Shown here: in pieces, positions 1 to 20,368 of the stretch | How the letters are laid out: each line of letters starts with the position of its first letter | How positions within the stretch are numbered: position 1 is the stretch's first letter | Program-made: the position numbers and the translations under genes | Assembly (NCBI GenBank): GCA_964019165.1 | Contig: OZ025278.1 | Coordinates: forward strand, 8,546,028 to 8,610,027 | Length of the DNA stretch: 64,000 nt | Origin: Mastigias papua | Taxonomy: Eukaryota; Cnidaria; Scyphozoa; Rhizostomeae; Mastigiidae | Reading direction: 5' to 3' | The notes under the pieces: generated by a model | Told to the model about the DNA's origin: nothing | What the model saw: only the letters and a program-made list of their open reading frames with translations | Databases searched by the model: none

Positions 1-2449
1 CTCATCTCAGAGTTGCCTAAGAAACATTTAAGACTGGAGTTGGCAAAATATTAAGAAACATTCAGGCTGAGGGGAGAAAGTCTGTCTTTTATGAGACAAA
101 CGTGTATATGGATTGAAAGTCTATTCTAAGACCAAACCTTCCCCTCACTTACTACAACAATCAAGGAATACTGACAGTTTGACAAAGGGACCATTCATAA
201 CAGATGTCTGAGCTGAAAGCGAGGAGCTTTTGATGATTTTAGGTACACTCAAACATAGGCGAGAGAGTGTTTACGCAGCCTGGATGTCTAGATTTTCAGA
301 ACTTTAAACAAAAGACATATCTAGTACACAGTCACTTCTGAAACAGTTTTTGGTCTTCTAATGTTGTCTACTGTTAACGGCTTTAAGTTAAGCTAAAATG
401 GTGTCAATGAGATTTGATATGACATCGCAGGTGTTCATCCTTTTGCTAAATTTCCTGTATAGATGGCCCATAAAGAAGTAGACGTAACTTCGTTGATCAA
501 ATGTATTACAAAGAGCAGAATGGGCACACGAGTATCACACCAAACGAAGATAGGCCAATGACCTTCATTCAAAACGGGTCCTCGTCTGTCTTGCCGCTAT
601 CTAGTCTTCTTGTGTGGCCTTTCACTTCAAAGCAAATCAAGGCTCAATTTTAATAGAATGTGAATTCAACATTTGGGAAAATTGTTGACCAGTAATAGCT
701 TGAATTGACAAGGCTAACCTCTGTGAATAACCAGTTATACATAGTCACTTTTAGTGAGGCAAACTATGTAATGCGGATTAGAATTTATTGAAATGCCTTC
801 ACAAAGAGCTCCACAATCCCTTTCATTATTTCTATGGAGATTTGACTTTCATTATATCTTATGGATAGCTGAAATATCTGTTGTAAATGGAATTTGCATA
901 AAGATATAAACAAAAACCGCGAGTGTCGTCCCGAGACATAACTGCTTCTTTACCAGTTAAACAGGTTGAAAAACACTGGGCGGCGAGATAGAGCAGAACA
1001 GAAGTCAGCAAGTGCGCTGTCAAAACGCGGGTGTCCTGCTGATGATAATATCACAGTAAGAACAAAAACCTTGTATGAACATCGCCCACCGCAACTTGAG
1101 GCACGAAACCTTATTGTTGAAAATTCATTCAAATAGATCTGGACGTAAAGTGTAGGTGCAGAATCAGAACAGCGAAGAGAACGTGCGAGATGTCAGATCA
1201 GTCCAAAGATTGAGGTAGGAAATACCGATGACCTTTGATACTGCAACACGGTTCTCTACAATTCATTGCTTTATTAACATAGACTATAATCGTCATGATT
1301 CGCAATACTTTGGGCAACCATTATCAAACCTACCTGTAAAATCAAAGTACTATATTCCAGCAATGCTATCTAAAGTGTACAACATTGTCTTTACAACCCT
1401 GTAAAGGAGCTGCTATCCTCGAAGATTCTGAAAATCAATTTAATGCACACTTCAACAAATGCTAGCAGCATTTCATTAGACAGAGAAATTTAAGGCAAGA
1501 TACAAGGAACGCAGCAAACAGACAGGACTGCTTGAAGAAGCTTGGAGGTAACCTTCTCACTACTTCGCTAACAGGCATCCATGGCCATGGCCTTTTCAAA
1601 GATATCCAACAGTCTTTCCTTTGCGGTCTTATTGCTGTGGACTAAGCTTCCAAACCAAAACTTTCGAAATATTCCGTTTCAATGGCCATGGTTAGGTCTC
1701 TGGCAGTGAAATTTCTTTCCACTTAGCCCTAATGACATCTTAGCTTCGCGCATCTGCCATCTTCAACTAGATGACAAGAAAATCAATCAACCGTAATCCG
1801 AACAAAGCGCATAGGTTGAGGAAAAGTTCATTGAAGACGATTACAAATAAACCTATTTCTTTCGTCCAGGTGTTCAGTAAAGGTTAAGGATGACTTTTTA
1901 TTTTATTCAATTCAAATTTAAGAAGGGGCTTAGATCAATAAGTTTCAATCAATGACATCTTTTATTTTACTCTTTACAACAGTCATTTCTCTTCGTTGCA
2001 CGAAATTGCAACCCATGCTTCAAACTCTCCACGGTTGCTATCTAATTTTATACCTATGGTATTGCAAAATATTTTGTGACATGTTTTAGTACTTATTAGG
2101 TTTCAATTTCAAGTATTTCCTCATCTCCTAATGTTTAAAACATACATCCGATTGTAGGCAATACTAGTTAATGCTAGCAGTTACAGGTATCATACCTGGA
2201 TTGTATCATGCCAGTGTTTTGTAACCGTCGAAAAAGCTGCAACACTGAAAGGCTCTCTAGCATCTAATTTATCATTTCAGCTCTACTTACTATGTGGTAT
2301 TGTTGCAAAATCATAAATTGAAAACAGACTCATTCTCTTGGTATGCTGACGTTGCAGCCATCACAAGTCAGATTATAGTATATTTTATGACCAACTACTA
2401 TCCACCTGTCTTATTTTCTTGACATCTCTTCAACTGTAGAAAATACGCG
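1..2449. other. Upstream non-coding region of the P450 gene
   Basis: No coding region, RNA gene or mobile-element signature is recognised here. The short open frames lack family similarity or splice context. The promoter and 5' untranslated region of the P450 gene should lie in the right-hand part, but no confident TATA box or transcription start can be named by eye. Confidence 0.4.
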
Positions 2450-5400
2450 ATGATCTCTGACGTCATATTCTCAATTGCAATAGCAGTAGTCCTCTACGTG
2501 CTAATAAAGTATGTCATGATGTTACTGGAACTTCAAAAGTACCCACCAGGTCCGTTTCCTTTGCCGATTATTGGAAACCTGCATTTGATTGGAAAAAAAC
2601 CTGAGCAATCCTTTAAGAAACTATCGAAGAAATATGGTGACGTAATGAGCCTGAGTTTTGGTAGCCAGCGTGTGGTTGTGATAAACAGCATTCATCCAGG
2701 TATGAGAAAGAAGTACTGAGAGTGTGTATATTGCAAATACTAATGCATGTCTGGAAAAAGAGTTTCAATTCACGTTATCTAATTAATTTGCAGCAGTACT
2801 TAGAAATGAAATTTGAATTTATGTCCCATAGAAATAAAAAGAAGAAAATCTACCGCGTGGTGCCAATTATTCTGTGGTAAAAGCTAAGTAATTAGTAATG
2901 TTAGATGGAGGAAGTGAAATGAAAAGTTATTCAATCAATAACTAGACTTTTTATATTTCATTACATATTGCAATTCTTAACGATACAGGATGCCAAAGTT
3001 TCTTCCTTAGACATGAAATAATCTTTTCGATTAAATAATCTTTACAGTATTTAGCATTATCTACTTAAAGAGTCCAAGTGAGAGAAAAATTCTTTTTGTT
3101 TACACAAGACTAGGTTTTGGTGTAAACTGATTTCAAAACAATTGAATGAAAGGAAGATCTTGCTTGCCCTATGATCCTGTTTTTCAAGCTATAGTGAAGC
3201 TCTGTAGTACCAACAGAGTATTCATGAAAAATCTTTTCATCAATGCACAGAAAAATCAACATCATAGTGACTATACTGTCTGTTCAACTTTAAGATCAAT
3301 TAATTTGTCTGATTGATCGAATGATCAAGTGGTAAAAAACATATGAAACAAAATAAAGATATGTTTTGGATTACACTGGCAATGACTTCAATATATTACC
3401 GTTCATTGACAGAATTATTGTCAGCATACTCATTTAAAAATGAAATTGTACTCTCTTCCACATTGCTTTCTTTGTAGCTAGAGAGGCCCTGATTAAAAAA
3501 GGAGAAGACTTTGCTGGAAGGCCTCAAAATATGTATCTTGCCGAGATTTACTCCCGAGGCTATGAAGACATCGGTTTTTCAGACTACGGAGCAAAATGGA
3601 AGTTGATGAGAAAAATAACTCATGGGTCTATGAAGATGTATGGATCAGGTTTGGAAGATCTAGAGAAAAATGTACTGCTGGAGACAAAGGAGCTATTGGA
3701 AAGACTTGACAAAAGTTCAGGTGCACCAATAGATCCAAAGAAAGACATAAGTAAGTTAAGGGGAAGGTCCAAAACTAAAATTTGATATGTTTTAGACAAT
3801 GTTGTAAAATCCCATGATCTGAAGTATTTTTTCTCTTACTTGCGTACTTTTCCAGATATTCCAAGTTGTTTCTCGTCAAAATCGATCTAGTGGTAGGCCG
3901 CCATTCAAAGCTTTTCGCAGCCAGCAAGATGTTGTTGCACTGACGTCATCACGTTCAGAAAGCCACTAAATCCTAAGGTTCCGGTACTTAACAATGTGTA
4001 TTTTCAGCAGAACACTCGCACATTTGTGACATACAAGAATTGATTCTTATTACAAAGACATAACTACAAATATGTAAGACTGGAAATACCCCTTAAGTGA
4101 AATAGCGACGAAAAAACCTGACCGTAACTCGTATTTTGACAGATGTCACAGAGCGTGGTAGCGAAAAAAATTCAGACAACACCATCAAATCACACCTTTC
4201 CTAACTTATGAAAGGCTCTGTAATTAAAATCTGGTCGGAAAGCACATAATGTTAAGACCAGATTTCTTTTTATCAGTATGAATTGCATATATCAAGAGAA
4301 GAGAGTGGAATAATGATCATGTTCAGTCATGAAGTGATAATATATGATGACCTGAAAATGGCCAGGTAAAGATGAACCATGTAAGAATATAAGTACACAC
4401 TTTGAAATATAAATTTTCTTACTCCTAGTTACATAGTATAGAAGTTATGTTCCTACAACACTGCTCTAAATAATAGCTTGGCAGTATTGGATGCATAGCT
4501 CAATGGGCACAAACACTAATTATACTGAAATGGTATCTCTGTAAGTGGGGAATAATATATAGTGAAATTTCAATTATCCCATCTTGGCCTGTTGAAATGT
4601 AATTTTCTCTTTCTATAATTCTGAAAGTGACAACAGATGTTCTTCTATGGTCGCATTTAACGAGTTGATTTCCCTACGTACTTTTTATCAATATAACCAT
4701 GTCATTCGAAACCACTGTTGCTTTCGTCGAGAAGTCTTCGATCTATCGTTTGCTTTCTCTGTCACTAGAACATTCTGATTTGATGCAAAAGCCGACCTCC
4801 AAATGTTGATGTCCATGTCCAAGGGTTTATGCGAATATTTTTAGATACTACTTAACTCTCCTGACTTAGCTAATGCCAACAAGGCTGTCGTCTGAAATAC
4901 GCGTAACTTTCAAATTTACCTTATTTTCAGTCTTAAGCTCAGTTATTCTGGTCTTGGAAGCAAAAATGAGTGTTTTTAAGTTTCAAATGCGCGAGTGCTC
5001 TACTAGAAATACACATAGTTTAGTACAGGAACCTTAGGATTTAATGGCTTTCTGAACGTGATGACGTCAGTGCAACAACAACTTGCTGGCTGCGAAAAGC
5101 TTTGAATGGCGGCCTACCACTAGATCGATTTTGACGAGAAACAATTTAGAATATCTGGAAAAGTACGCAAGTAAGAGCAAAAATACTTCAGATCTTGGGA
5201 TTTTACAACATTCTCTACAACATATCAAATTTAAGTTTTGGACCGAATTTCCCCATTTACAGGTCATTTACCCATTGGGCTTATCGTTGATATAGTGCTG
5301 TTTCCAGTTAATCCCCAGTTCTCAAATAAACCAAATGTTTTAACAGCTGGGTGAATGTATATGAGTGCAGCTTAGCGAATGTATATGTGTTTTCAGTCGA

Positions 5401-7176
5401 AAAAGTAATGTGAAAAGATTACAGTGTATTTTGAACATAGGAGATGTGTCATTGGTACAGGAATATAAGTTTTCAATTTAATTTTGAGCTGAAAAAGCTT
5501 GATATCTCAAGTCAAAACATATCACTGAAAATTGGTTTATCCTTTTACAGGTCATAAAAGGACTCTTTGCGATTCAGAGTTTTGCTATCTTCTTCACGAA
5601 ATCTAATTCTCAAGTTATTCACCTTGTACGCCCTAAGAAAAATTATGAAGCGGACGTATACTGAAAACCTTATTGTAGAATTCTTGAACGTAGATTATTG
5701 CAGTAAAGAAATGTTGTAGCGCCAAATAAGAACTTCAGAAGTTGTCTTTATATTTTCCAGGTTTGGCTATTGTGAACGTAATTTGCTCTATCGTCTTTGG
5801 GAGTCGCTACGATATCAATGACAAAGAATTTATGCAAGTGATAGACTATATGTCATTGATCGTACAAGGTTTTGACAATGCTAGTATAATATCGATTATG
5901 CCATGGCTAAGATTCTTTCCGAACAAAGGACTATCGATGCTGAAAAAGGGAATACAGCTTCGGGATGAAATCCTTGACAAAAAACTCAAGGAGCACCGAG
6001 AGACGTTTGATCCTAACAACATAAGGGACTTCACTGATGCTTTGTTATATGAATTCAGCAAAGAGGCAAATGAGGATAACAAGGTTCACCGTTATCTTAA
6101 TGATACAAATTTTGAACAGATTGTGAGTGATATGTTCTTTTCTGGCAGTGAGACAACCTCCACAACAATACTTTGGTGCCTAGCATATCTCGTTATCTGG
6201 CCCGAGGTACAAGAAAAGATTGCAAAAGAAATCAAAGAGAGACTTGGTGATAGGCCTCCATGCTTGAAAGACCGCGGAAATCTACCATACTTGGAAGCAA
6301 CCATACAGGAGACCCTGAGGCTTTCGTCAATTGTCCCATTAGGTACTACAGTTGGTCAACTTCCATAATAACTTTCAACTAAAGAGATCTTAAATTGTCA
6401 ATGTGATTAGAGCTTCCGAAGCGATCAAAAAGTCAATAGCATTGATAGTATTGACTAAGTATACTTACCTAACCCGCAGTTGCCATTAGTTACCAATAGT
6501 TTTTATCTTATCAAGAGTGTGTCAAGTTTACACACTAAAAGTTGATTCAAGACTGGTAACAAGAGACACTAGCTAGACGCTATATCTGCTAACAATAAAG
6601 AGTTACTTTAGAATTGCATTCTGTGCATTTTGTAATGATGCTATGCCCTACTTTGTCGCTTCCACGAATACAACAAATGATAACTGTCCATGAAATTCTT
6701 AGATAGAAATAATACATCTTCAAGCCTACCTGAACAAAGTTTGAACACAATCTATAATTTGACTTATAGGTGCACCACATAAAGCAATGTGTACTGGCAC
6801 AATAGACGGCAAGAACATCCCCAAAGATACACAGTTGTTTATCAATCACTGGGCATTTCATTACGATGAGCGTGAATGGACAGACGCTACAGCCTTCAAG
6901 CCAGAACGGTTTCTGGATAGCGATGGCAATTTTGTCCATGGAATGAATACTAGCTTTTTGCCATTTGGTGCTGGGAGAAGAGTATGTGTTGGTGAAGCAA
7001 TGGCAAAGCTGGAATTGTTTCTGTTCATTTCTCATATACTTTATAGATATGAACTGACAATTGCCCAAGACGAACCGAGGCCGGATATGGAAGGCATTCT
7101 AGGTGTTGTCCTAGCACCAAAGCCTTATAAACTTCAGTTTATCAAAAGACCTGGAATACTAGATATAGATATTTGA
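2450..7176 (+). CDS. Cytochrome P450, CYP1/CYP17-like (clan 2), four exons
   Basis: Heme-thiolate monooxygenase, expected in the ER membrane, oxidising a lipophilic substrate that cannot be named from sequence. Exons are 2450-2699, 3478-3750, 5761-6342 and 6770-7176. All introns are GT-AG and phase 1, and the joined frame encodes 503 residues, a normal length. Residues 1-25 form a membrane anchor, followed by a proline-rich hinge (YPPGPFPLPIIGN). The I-helix has SGSETTS. The K-helix ExxR is ETLR, followed by PERF. The heme-binding loop is FGAGRRVCVG with the cysteine ligand. The start is the only ATG ahead of the anchor. Long stretches align with CYP1 and CYP17 enzymes (for example VNVICSIVFGSRYD). 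The Slo channel gene lies convergently downstream. Intron 1 holds a MITE remnant and intron 2 a 1.5-kb inverted-repeat element. No stop or frameshift is seen, so the gene looks functional. CYP1 versus CYP17 assignment needs a phylogeny. Confidence 0.93.
3061..3216 (-). mobile_element. MITE remnant in P450 intron 1
   Basis: This segment matches, in reverse orientation, the interior and one end of the long-TIR element at 46780-47167. Shared blocks include AAGAGTCCAAGTGA, TTTTTGTTTACACAAGA and the end CTGTAGTACCAACAG. Only one end is recognisable, so it is a truncated copy. It lies inside the first P450 intron and does not touch the splice sites. Confidence 0.55.
3760..5254. mobile_element. Long inverted-repeat (foldback-like) element in P450 intron 2
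   Basis: Two arms of about 265-270 bp, roughly 3760-4025 and 4985-5254, are diverged reverse complements. They share GGTCCAAAAC, GATTTTACAAC, TTTCTCGTCAAAATCGAT and a GACGTCATCACGTTC block. The ends read GGGGAA and TTCCCC. The middle of about 950 bp has no long open frame, so it is likely a non-autonomous DNA element. A target duplication was looked for and not found; TTAA flanks the left end only. The left arm starts 9 bp inside the splice donor. Confidence 0.65.
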
Positions 7177-7712
7177 GAACGTACGACACAGCTTTTTCTA
7201 TCTATTTTCGGCAAAAATTTCTTTATATAAGTATACTTTGTAAAGATGCCACAGACAAACTATGCCTCGTATATGTATTTTCAAAGGTTATGTTAACTTG
7301 ATGAGGCAATTGAAAGGAACCTTCTGGTCATTGCTGCTTAATAGGAGACTATTGTCGTGTCACACCGCATTTATCTTATAAAAAACAAATTACTATGAGA
7401 TGAAAATTGTACTAGTGATCAATACAGAGAGGTATAAGTAATTTCATATGATAAAAGCCTTGAAAAAAACATTTTGTGTAGAGTGATTTGTAATCATAGA
7501 CTTCTGTGTTCGCTTAACGTACTAGCAATTTGAATGGGATGTAAAGAAGTCGATATATGATTCAACAAGTGATTTGAGGTCAGAATGAACAGATGTGTAC
7601 AAGAATAGTTTTCAAAAAGAAATGGAATGTTCTATGAGAATGAAAAAAGCAAAAAATAGCATATTGCATAAATATTCTGGCTTAATCAATAGAAAAATGG
7701 AACTTGGTATAC
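7177..7712. other. Convergent intergenic or Slo intronic gap
   Basis: This stretch lies between the stop codon of the P450 gene and the splice donor of the last recognised Slo exon. It should contain the P450 3' untranslated region and the start of the next Slo intron. No clear AATAAA follows the P450 stop. No further Slo-like exon was seen on the minus strand. Confidence 0.4.
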
Positions 7713-15909
<8,197 letters not shown>

Positions 15910-16059
15910 TGTAACAGATATATTCTCCCCACACTTATGCTTCTCGGTAATTCTCAACTAGAAACTGCTAGCATCCTACCAGAGATTGACTTCTGATACA
16001 ATTTTGCTTTGGTTACAAGATCTGAAGTAGAAACGAAAAGGGTGACTAATTGCATAGAA

Positions 16060-16301
16060 ACATACTGACAGTCAAGGGAAAGATGAAGTTCTACAGAATA
16101 ACTCTATAATTCGAAAGTTCCATAGTTCGAAAGGCCTTTCCATTAGGATACCTACTCATCTTAATAATGTAATAAACAGCAGAATATCTGTCACCTGCCT
16201 GAGATGTTATGAAAACCGATAATTGAATATTTTGATAAAGCAATATTTACTTCATTGTAAATTAACTCTGATACATACTGACAGTCAAGGGAAAGATGAA
16301 G
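16060..16301. repeat. 29-bp direct repeat flanking a LINE 5' junction
   Basis: An identical 29-bp segment beginning ACATACTGACAGTCAAGG is present at 16060-16088 and again at 16273-16301. The second copy forms the apparent 5' start of the truncated LINE at 16268-16617. The first copy is in the unrelated sequence upstream of the Slo start. Confidence 0.8.
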
Positions 16302-16617
16302 AAATATATAAAAGATCACATCAAATACCCATCACAACCGAAATAAAGAAACGCCGATTAAACTGGCTTGGGCACATGCTAAGGCTACCAGAAGGAACAC
16401 CAGCAAAACTAGCTTTCAAAGAACATTTTAAAAAAGCGAAAGGTAACCGAGGAAGACCAAAACATACGTGGATAAAACAAATAAATAAAGATCTGAAGGC
16501 AATAAACAAAACAGTAGACGAATTAACTGAAAACGATTATGAGCGAAAGGAATGGAAGAAAACAGTGGCAAGGCTAATGTCCTGAAGAAGACGGAAAAGC
16601 TATTAAAGAAGAAGAAG
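16268..16617 (+). mobile_element. 5'-truncated LINE, C-terminal tail only
   Basis: The open frame here reads as the end of a non-LTR retrotransposon ORF2: IKKRRLNWLGHMLRLPEG, then RGRPKHTWIKQINKDLKA, then a stop at about 16585. The copy ends in a GAA-rich tail. A 9-bp AAATTAACT flanks both sides (16259-16267 and 16618-16626), which fits a target-site duplication. The same C-terminal style and GAA tail appear in the larger LINE at 42202-45168, so both may belong to one family, probably RTE-like. The catalytic domains are absent, so the copy is dead. Confidence 0.8.
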
Positions 16618-16626
16618 AAATTAACT

Positions 16627-19600
16627 GCCTCAGATTACGAAGATATTCGAATCTTTATTTCTGTATGCAATAACTTAACAAGCTCTAGCTGAGAGCTAAC
16701 GAACTGCTATAATTTAACGTATGTATAAATCTTGCCGATGTGAAGCAATAAAAAAATGATCAAGATTCTTCGAAAACAATCAGAGCCTAGTTCTGCAAAG
16801 TGCTTTGGAGTGATAATCAAACATATGAAGCCATAGTTGAGTGTATGCGGTATAAATAGGATCTGCCTAAAAAGGAAATTTAATATTACGTTGATGAATG
16901 CTGCTTTCATTACAAATCCATGATATCTATCTCTCAATTTGCTAGGGCGCAATATTCTTATTCATAGACAATCTCATCACCTCCTACCAATACAGAAAGA
17001 TGGTCTGCCCAAAAGTCACTTACAAGTGGCAGTAGTATACTTCCAACCAAACTATCTCAGAGTCAGGTTCTATGATCTCTTAGATTTCCTCAATGTATTC
17101 CAACAGCAGTCTCAAATACTTTCACAACAGTCCTAACAAACTAATAGACTGAAATACTATTGTTTTCATGGCAACACTCAATTCATTCCAATTATAAATG
17201 CATATTGAATGGTGAATTGCTTCCTAGAAAATTGGATAATTTCGTTGCATATTCAAGACGATTCTTTCTTCTGCATCACAGTTTCCTACAAAAATTGCAT
17301 TAGGACATAAACTGTACTAGCAAAATATTTGACCCCATGCACTTTAGGGAAGAATTTATCCATCCACTTTGTTATTGAAAGTACAGACATAACGTTGCTA
17401 AGCTATAGTTGATAGCTGGTGGCAAAAGCAACCTGCTCAGCATAGTTTACCATATGAATCTATATGCAGGTTTTCGCATTGCTATAACTAAAATCATTCA
17501 AATATTGCTGCTACTGGAAACAAAAGAAACACAATGATTCTATTCAGATGGGAATTGATTGGTAGAACTATCTTCTTTGTATGTTCAGCTTCCTTAAAAG
17601 ACCACCACTCGTGACCATGGGCATGGGGGGGGGGGCTTTAAATTTAGGAGCGCAACAAACTATTTGTCCAAATCCCTTATCTGTTGTCCGAATGAGCTGC
17701 TGTATTGCCGTATTAAGCTACACCTACATTCGGGGAAAAAATTGTTCTTTCAGAAGAAATGAATGAATTTCTAGCAACTGGGTGTTGCAACCCTTCCAGT
17801 CAACCGCCTACTACGCCTATAACTAAATGAAATCTTAACCTACAAAGAAGAAAGATAGCAATGATTCTTAACAATCAAAATTTATAGCTATCAAGTAATC
17901 TCTCCTACACAAATTTCTATTATTATCAAAACTGCTTTCAAAGTCAATAGAGTTCTCTACTACAGCTACTGAAGGAATTGATATGAAAGATTCTTAGGTA
18001 AAAATTAATGCTAGTTTTGTTGAAGAGCCTACTGAAATCATAACAGATTAAAATTCTTTGAAAGTGTTCATATTGCTTTCTGTTTATTGCTGTTCAAATG
18101 TATCACCTGTCTATGTTGACCAAAACATCTGCTGCATTGCGTCATAAGATAAGCTTGGTATTTTCTGGCTATTACATGAAAGATTGTACGGTATTATTGA
18201 TATTTTACAAAATGACAATAATTATTTGCATTGGTCGTGAGGTAACAAAGGCAAAATACACTAAGTTGCCACTACAACTCAGAATTATCAAGATAGCTAT
18301 CAATTAGCTAGAAGGCATGTCTGCACAAATCAAAAGAAAATCCCAGCAGGAGAATTGGCCTACTGAACAGTTTCCTAATAATAGCACAAACGTAGACGCA
18401 TAGTACTTTCCAACTGTGGCCTTTCTACGGGGGGCACAAAGGGCTATGGCCCCCAGAATTTTTGAGACCCCGGCGTTGGCCCCCTACTTTTCAAGGAGTA
18501 TCTTTTAGGATAAGATGCAACAAGTACTTTTTAATTATGATTTGCATTGCTCATTGCTAATGACGGATTTGACTGTTCTAAACTTCAATTATAAGCATTT
18601 GTATAATCTACATATCTCAATGCACCCAAGTCCTGCTATATAAAATTTAGCATTTTGCTCTGATACTGACTTCACAATCGATGTGAAGTACCAAAAGGTT
18701 GATTTCATTCAAAACTTCTTTGATTTAGGACCGTCGAAAGGTACCGGCAAAATTCGACTAATGCAAGACAATTCTAATCAATGAGTTTCTTTTTTTGGAA
18801 GAAGTTAGTAGCATTTTTAAGTATAGGTTCTAAGTCAGAAAATGTTTTGTCCTCTATATTGTTAGTTCACTATTATATTCACAGAACAAAACCGTAGTAT
18901 TGGAAAATTGACTTAACACATTTAAAACCAAACAGGCTCACATTGCTTCAAACCCCGGAGTCCGAGCTGGCCCTCGACGGGCCTAATTAGAACATACTGG
19001 TCTGCATATACAGTATGTTCATTTCTTTTAGATAATCAGTCTGAAATACAAAGGTATCTATTGAGAATTAAGCCCGGTGAGAGTATTTTCGTAAGGTGGC
19101 GGCTCATCGAGAAACTACTCCAAGCAAATGAAACGTGCACCATCATTACAAACCTAAAAGGTCGACCTGATTACATAATTCAGGCATATTTTTATGGACA
19201 GAATGTGTTAGTAGCATTCTTTATCAAGCTATTAAATGTAAGGTTCAGTGGTTTTCTTGAAAGAATTAGATTGATATCAGCTATTATTGGTATCTCACTG
19301 CTATCTTACAAAGCAAATAGAGCCCAAATACTAATCCTACGGTTGTCCCTGCTTGGCCCCCTCCATATTTTCCAGGCCAGAATTGCCCCTGATGACAAAA
19401 TAGCTTTAGATGCAGGCAAAGTTAGACGGAAGCTATGCTGTTGCTTGAAAACACTTGTAAGGGACAGAATCTAACCATTCCTAACATTTCCCAAGTACAG
19501 GATACAACTACAAAGTAACAAATCAAAATACCCTAAGGATCAGGATGTTCTAAATAAAACAGCATAATGCTCTTCAGCTGCCTAACTATAGGTGTTGGTA

Positions 19601-20368
19601 GCGAGGTATTCTCAAATCAACAGGAAGTACATCAAAAGAAACACTGCTCTGAAGAAAAATAAGTTTTCCTATGAAAAGGAGGTACACTACAAATTAGCTG
19701 TGTATGTGATATCTATCTAGAGAATCTTAGGTGCTTAATCTCCTAGTAGTAATTGTATTCTGTTGCAAACCCACTCTCAGCCAAGAACATTCTTCTTCTC
19801 TTCATCGTTGACTCTTCCCAGTCCACTCATGGTAAATTAACAATTCCTGTTGATCAACAGGAATAGGTTCATTTAACAACTTGATTAACTATTTTTGACC
19901 ACCATTTTCTGTTCTTTGCATTTGTATAAATGTTTTGCAGGCTGACGTGGGATACAAGTGCTGTTAAAAGAAAGGAGGGATACTTTTCTTTTGTTTTCTT
20001 CCCTGCTCTAAATTTTTGAGCAGTTTTTTTTTCAGAAAAGTATCTCTTGGAAGTATATGACATAGATTCCAATTGAAAGATCTGTACAACTGGAATTTAA
20101 TGGGTTTTTTCATAAAAACTGGGTAAGTTGTTAAAACGTTATAGGCTTTCTAGCATATGAAAAGAAAGGAAATTGCTGACAGATTTTAATAAGCAAAACA
20201 ATAGGTTAAACGGCACAACAAAAAAACTTTGAGACGAGGACAACTTTAATGATCATTAACTCAAAACTCTTGACACTACGAACCATTATCGGCACTTGAA
20301 TCGATTTCAAAAAGAGATGCAATTCCATATCATCATGAAATTTGAGATAATATCGCAAACGTAATGCT
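16627..20368. other. Gene-poor stretch
   Basis: No gene is recognised. A poly-G run lies at 17627. A repeat-like segment at about 17600-17800 resembles 41400-41630 (GGGGGCTTTAAA followed by similar spacing of CGAATGAG). A G/C-rich patch lies at 18425-18490. The 137-codon open frame at 19061-19474 has no ATG at its start and no family similarity that can be recognised. Confidence 0.35.

Noticed and set aside
5083..5295. Additional P450 exon or small gene in intron 2
   Set aside because: It lies in the right arm of the inverted-repeat element, and exons 2 and 3 already join in phase and match the family without a gap.
19061..19474. 137-codon open frame
   Set aside because: It starts at TTG without an ATG, has no splice context and no recognisable domain, and lies in a gene-poor region.
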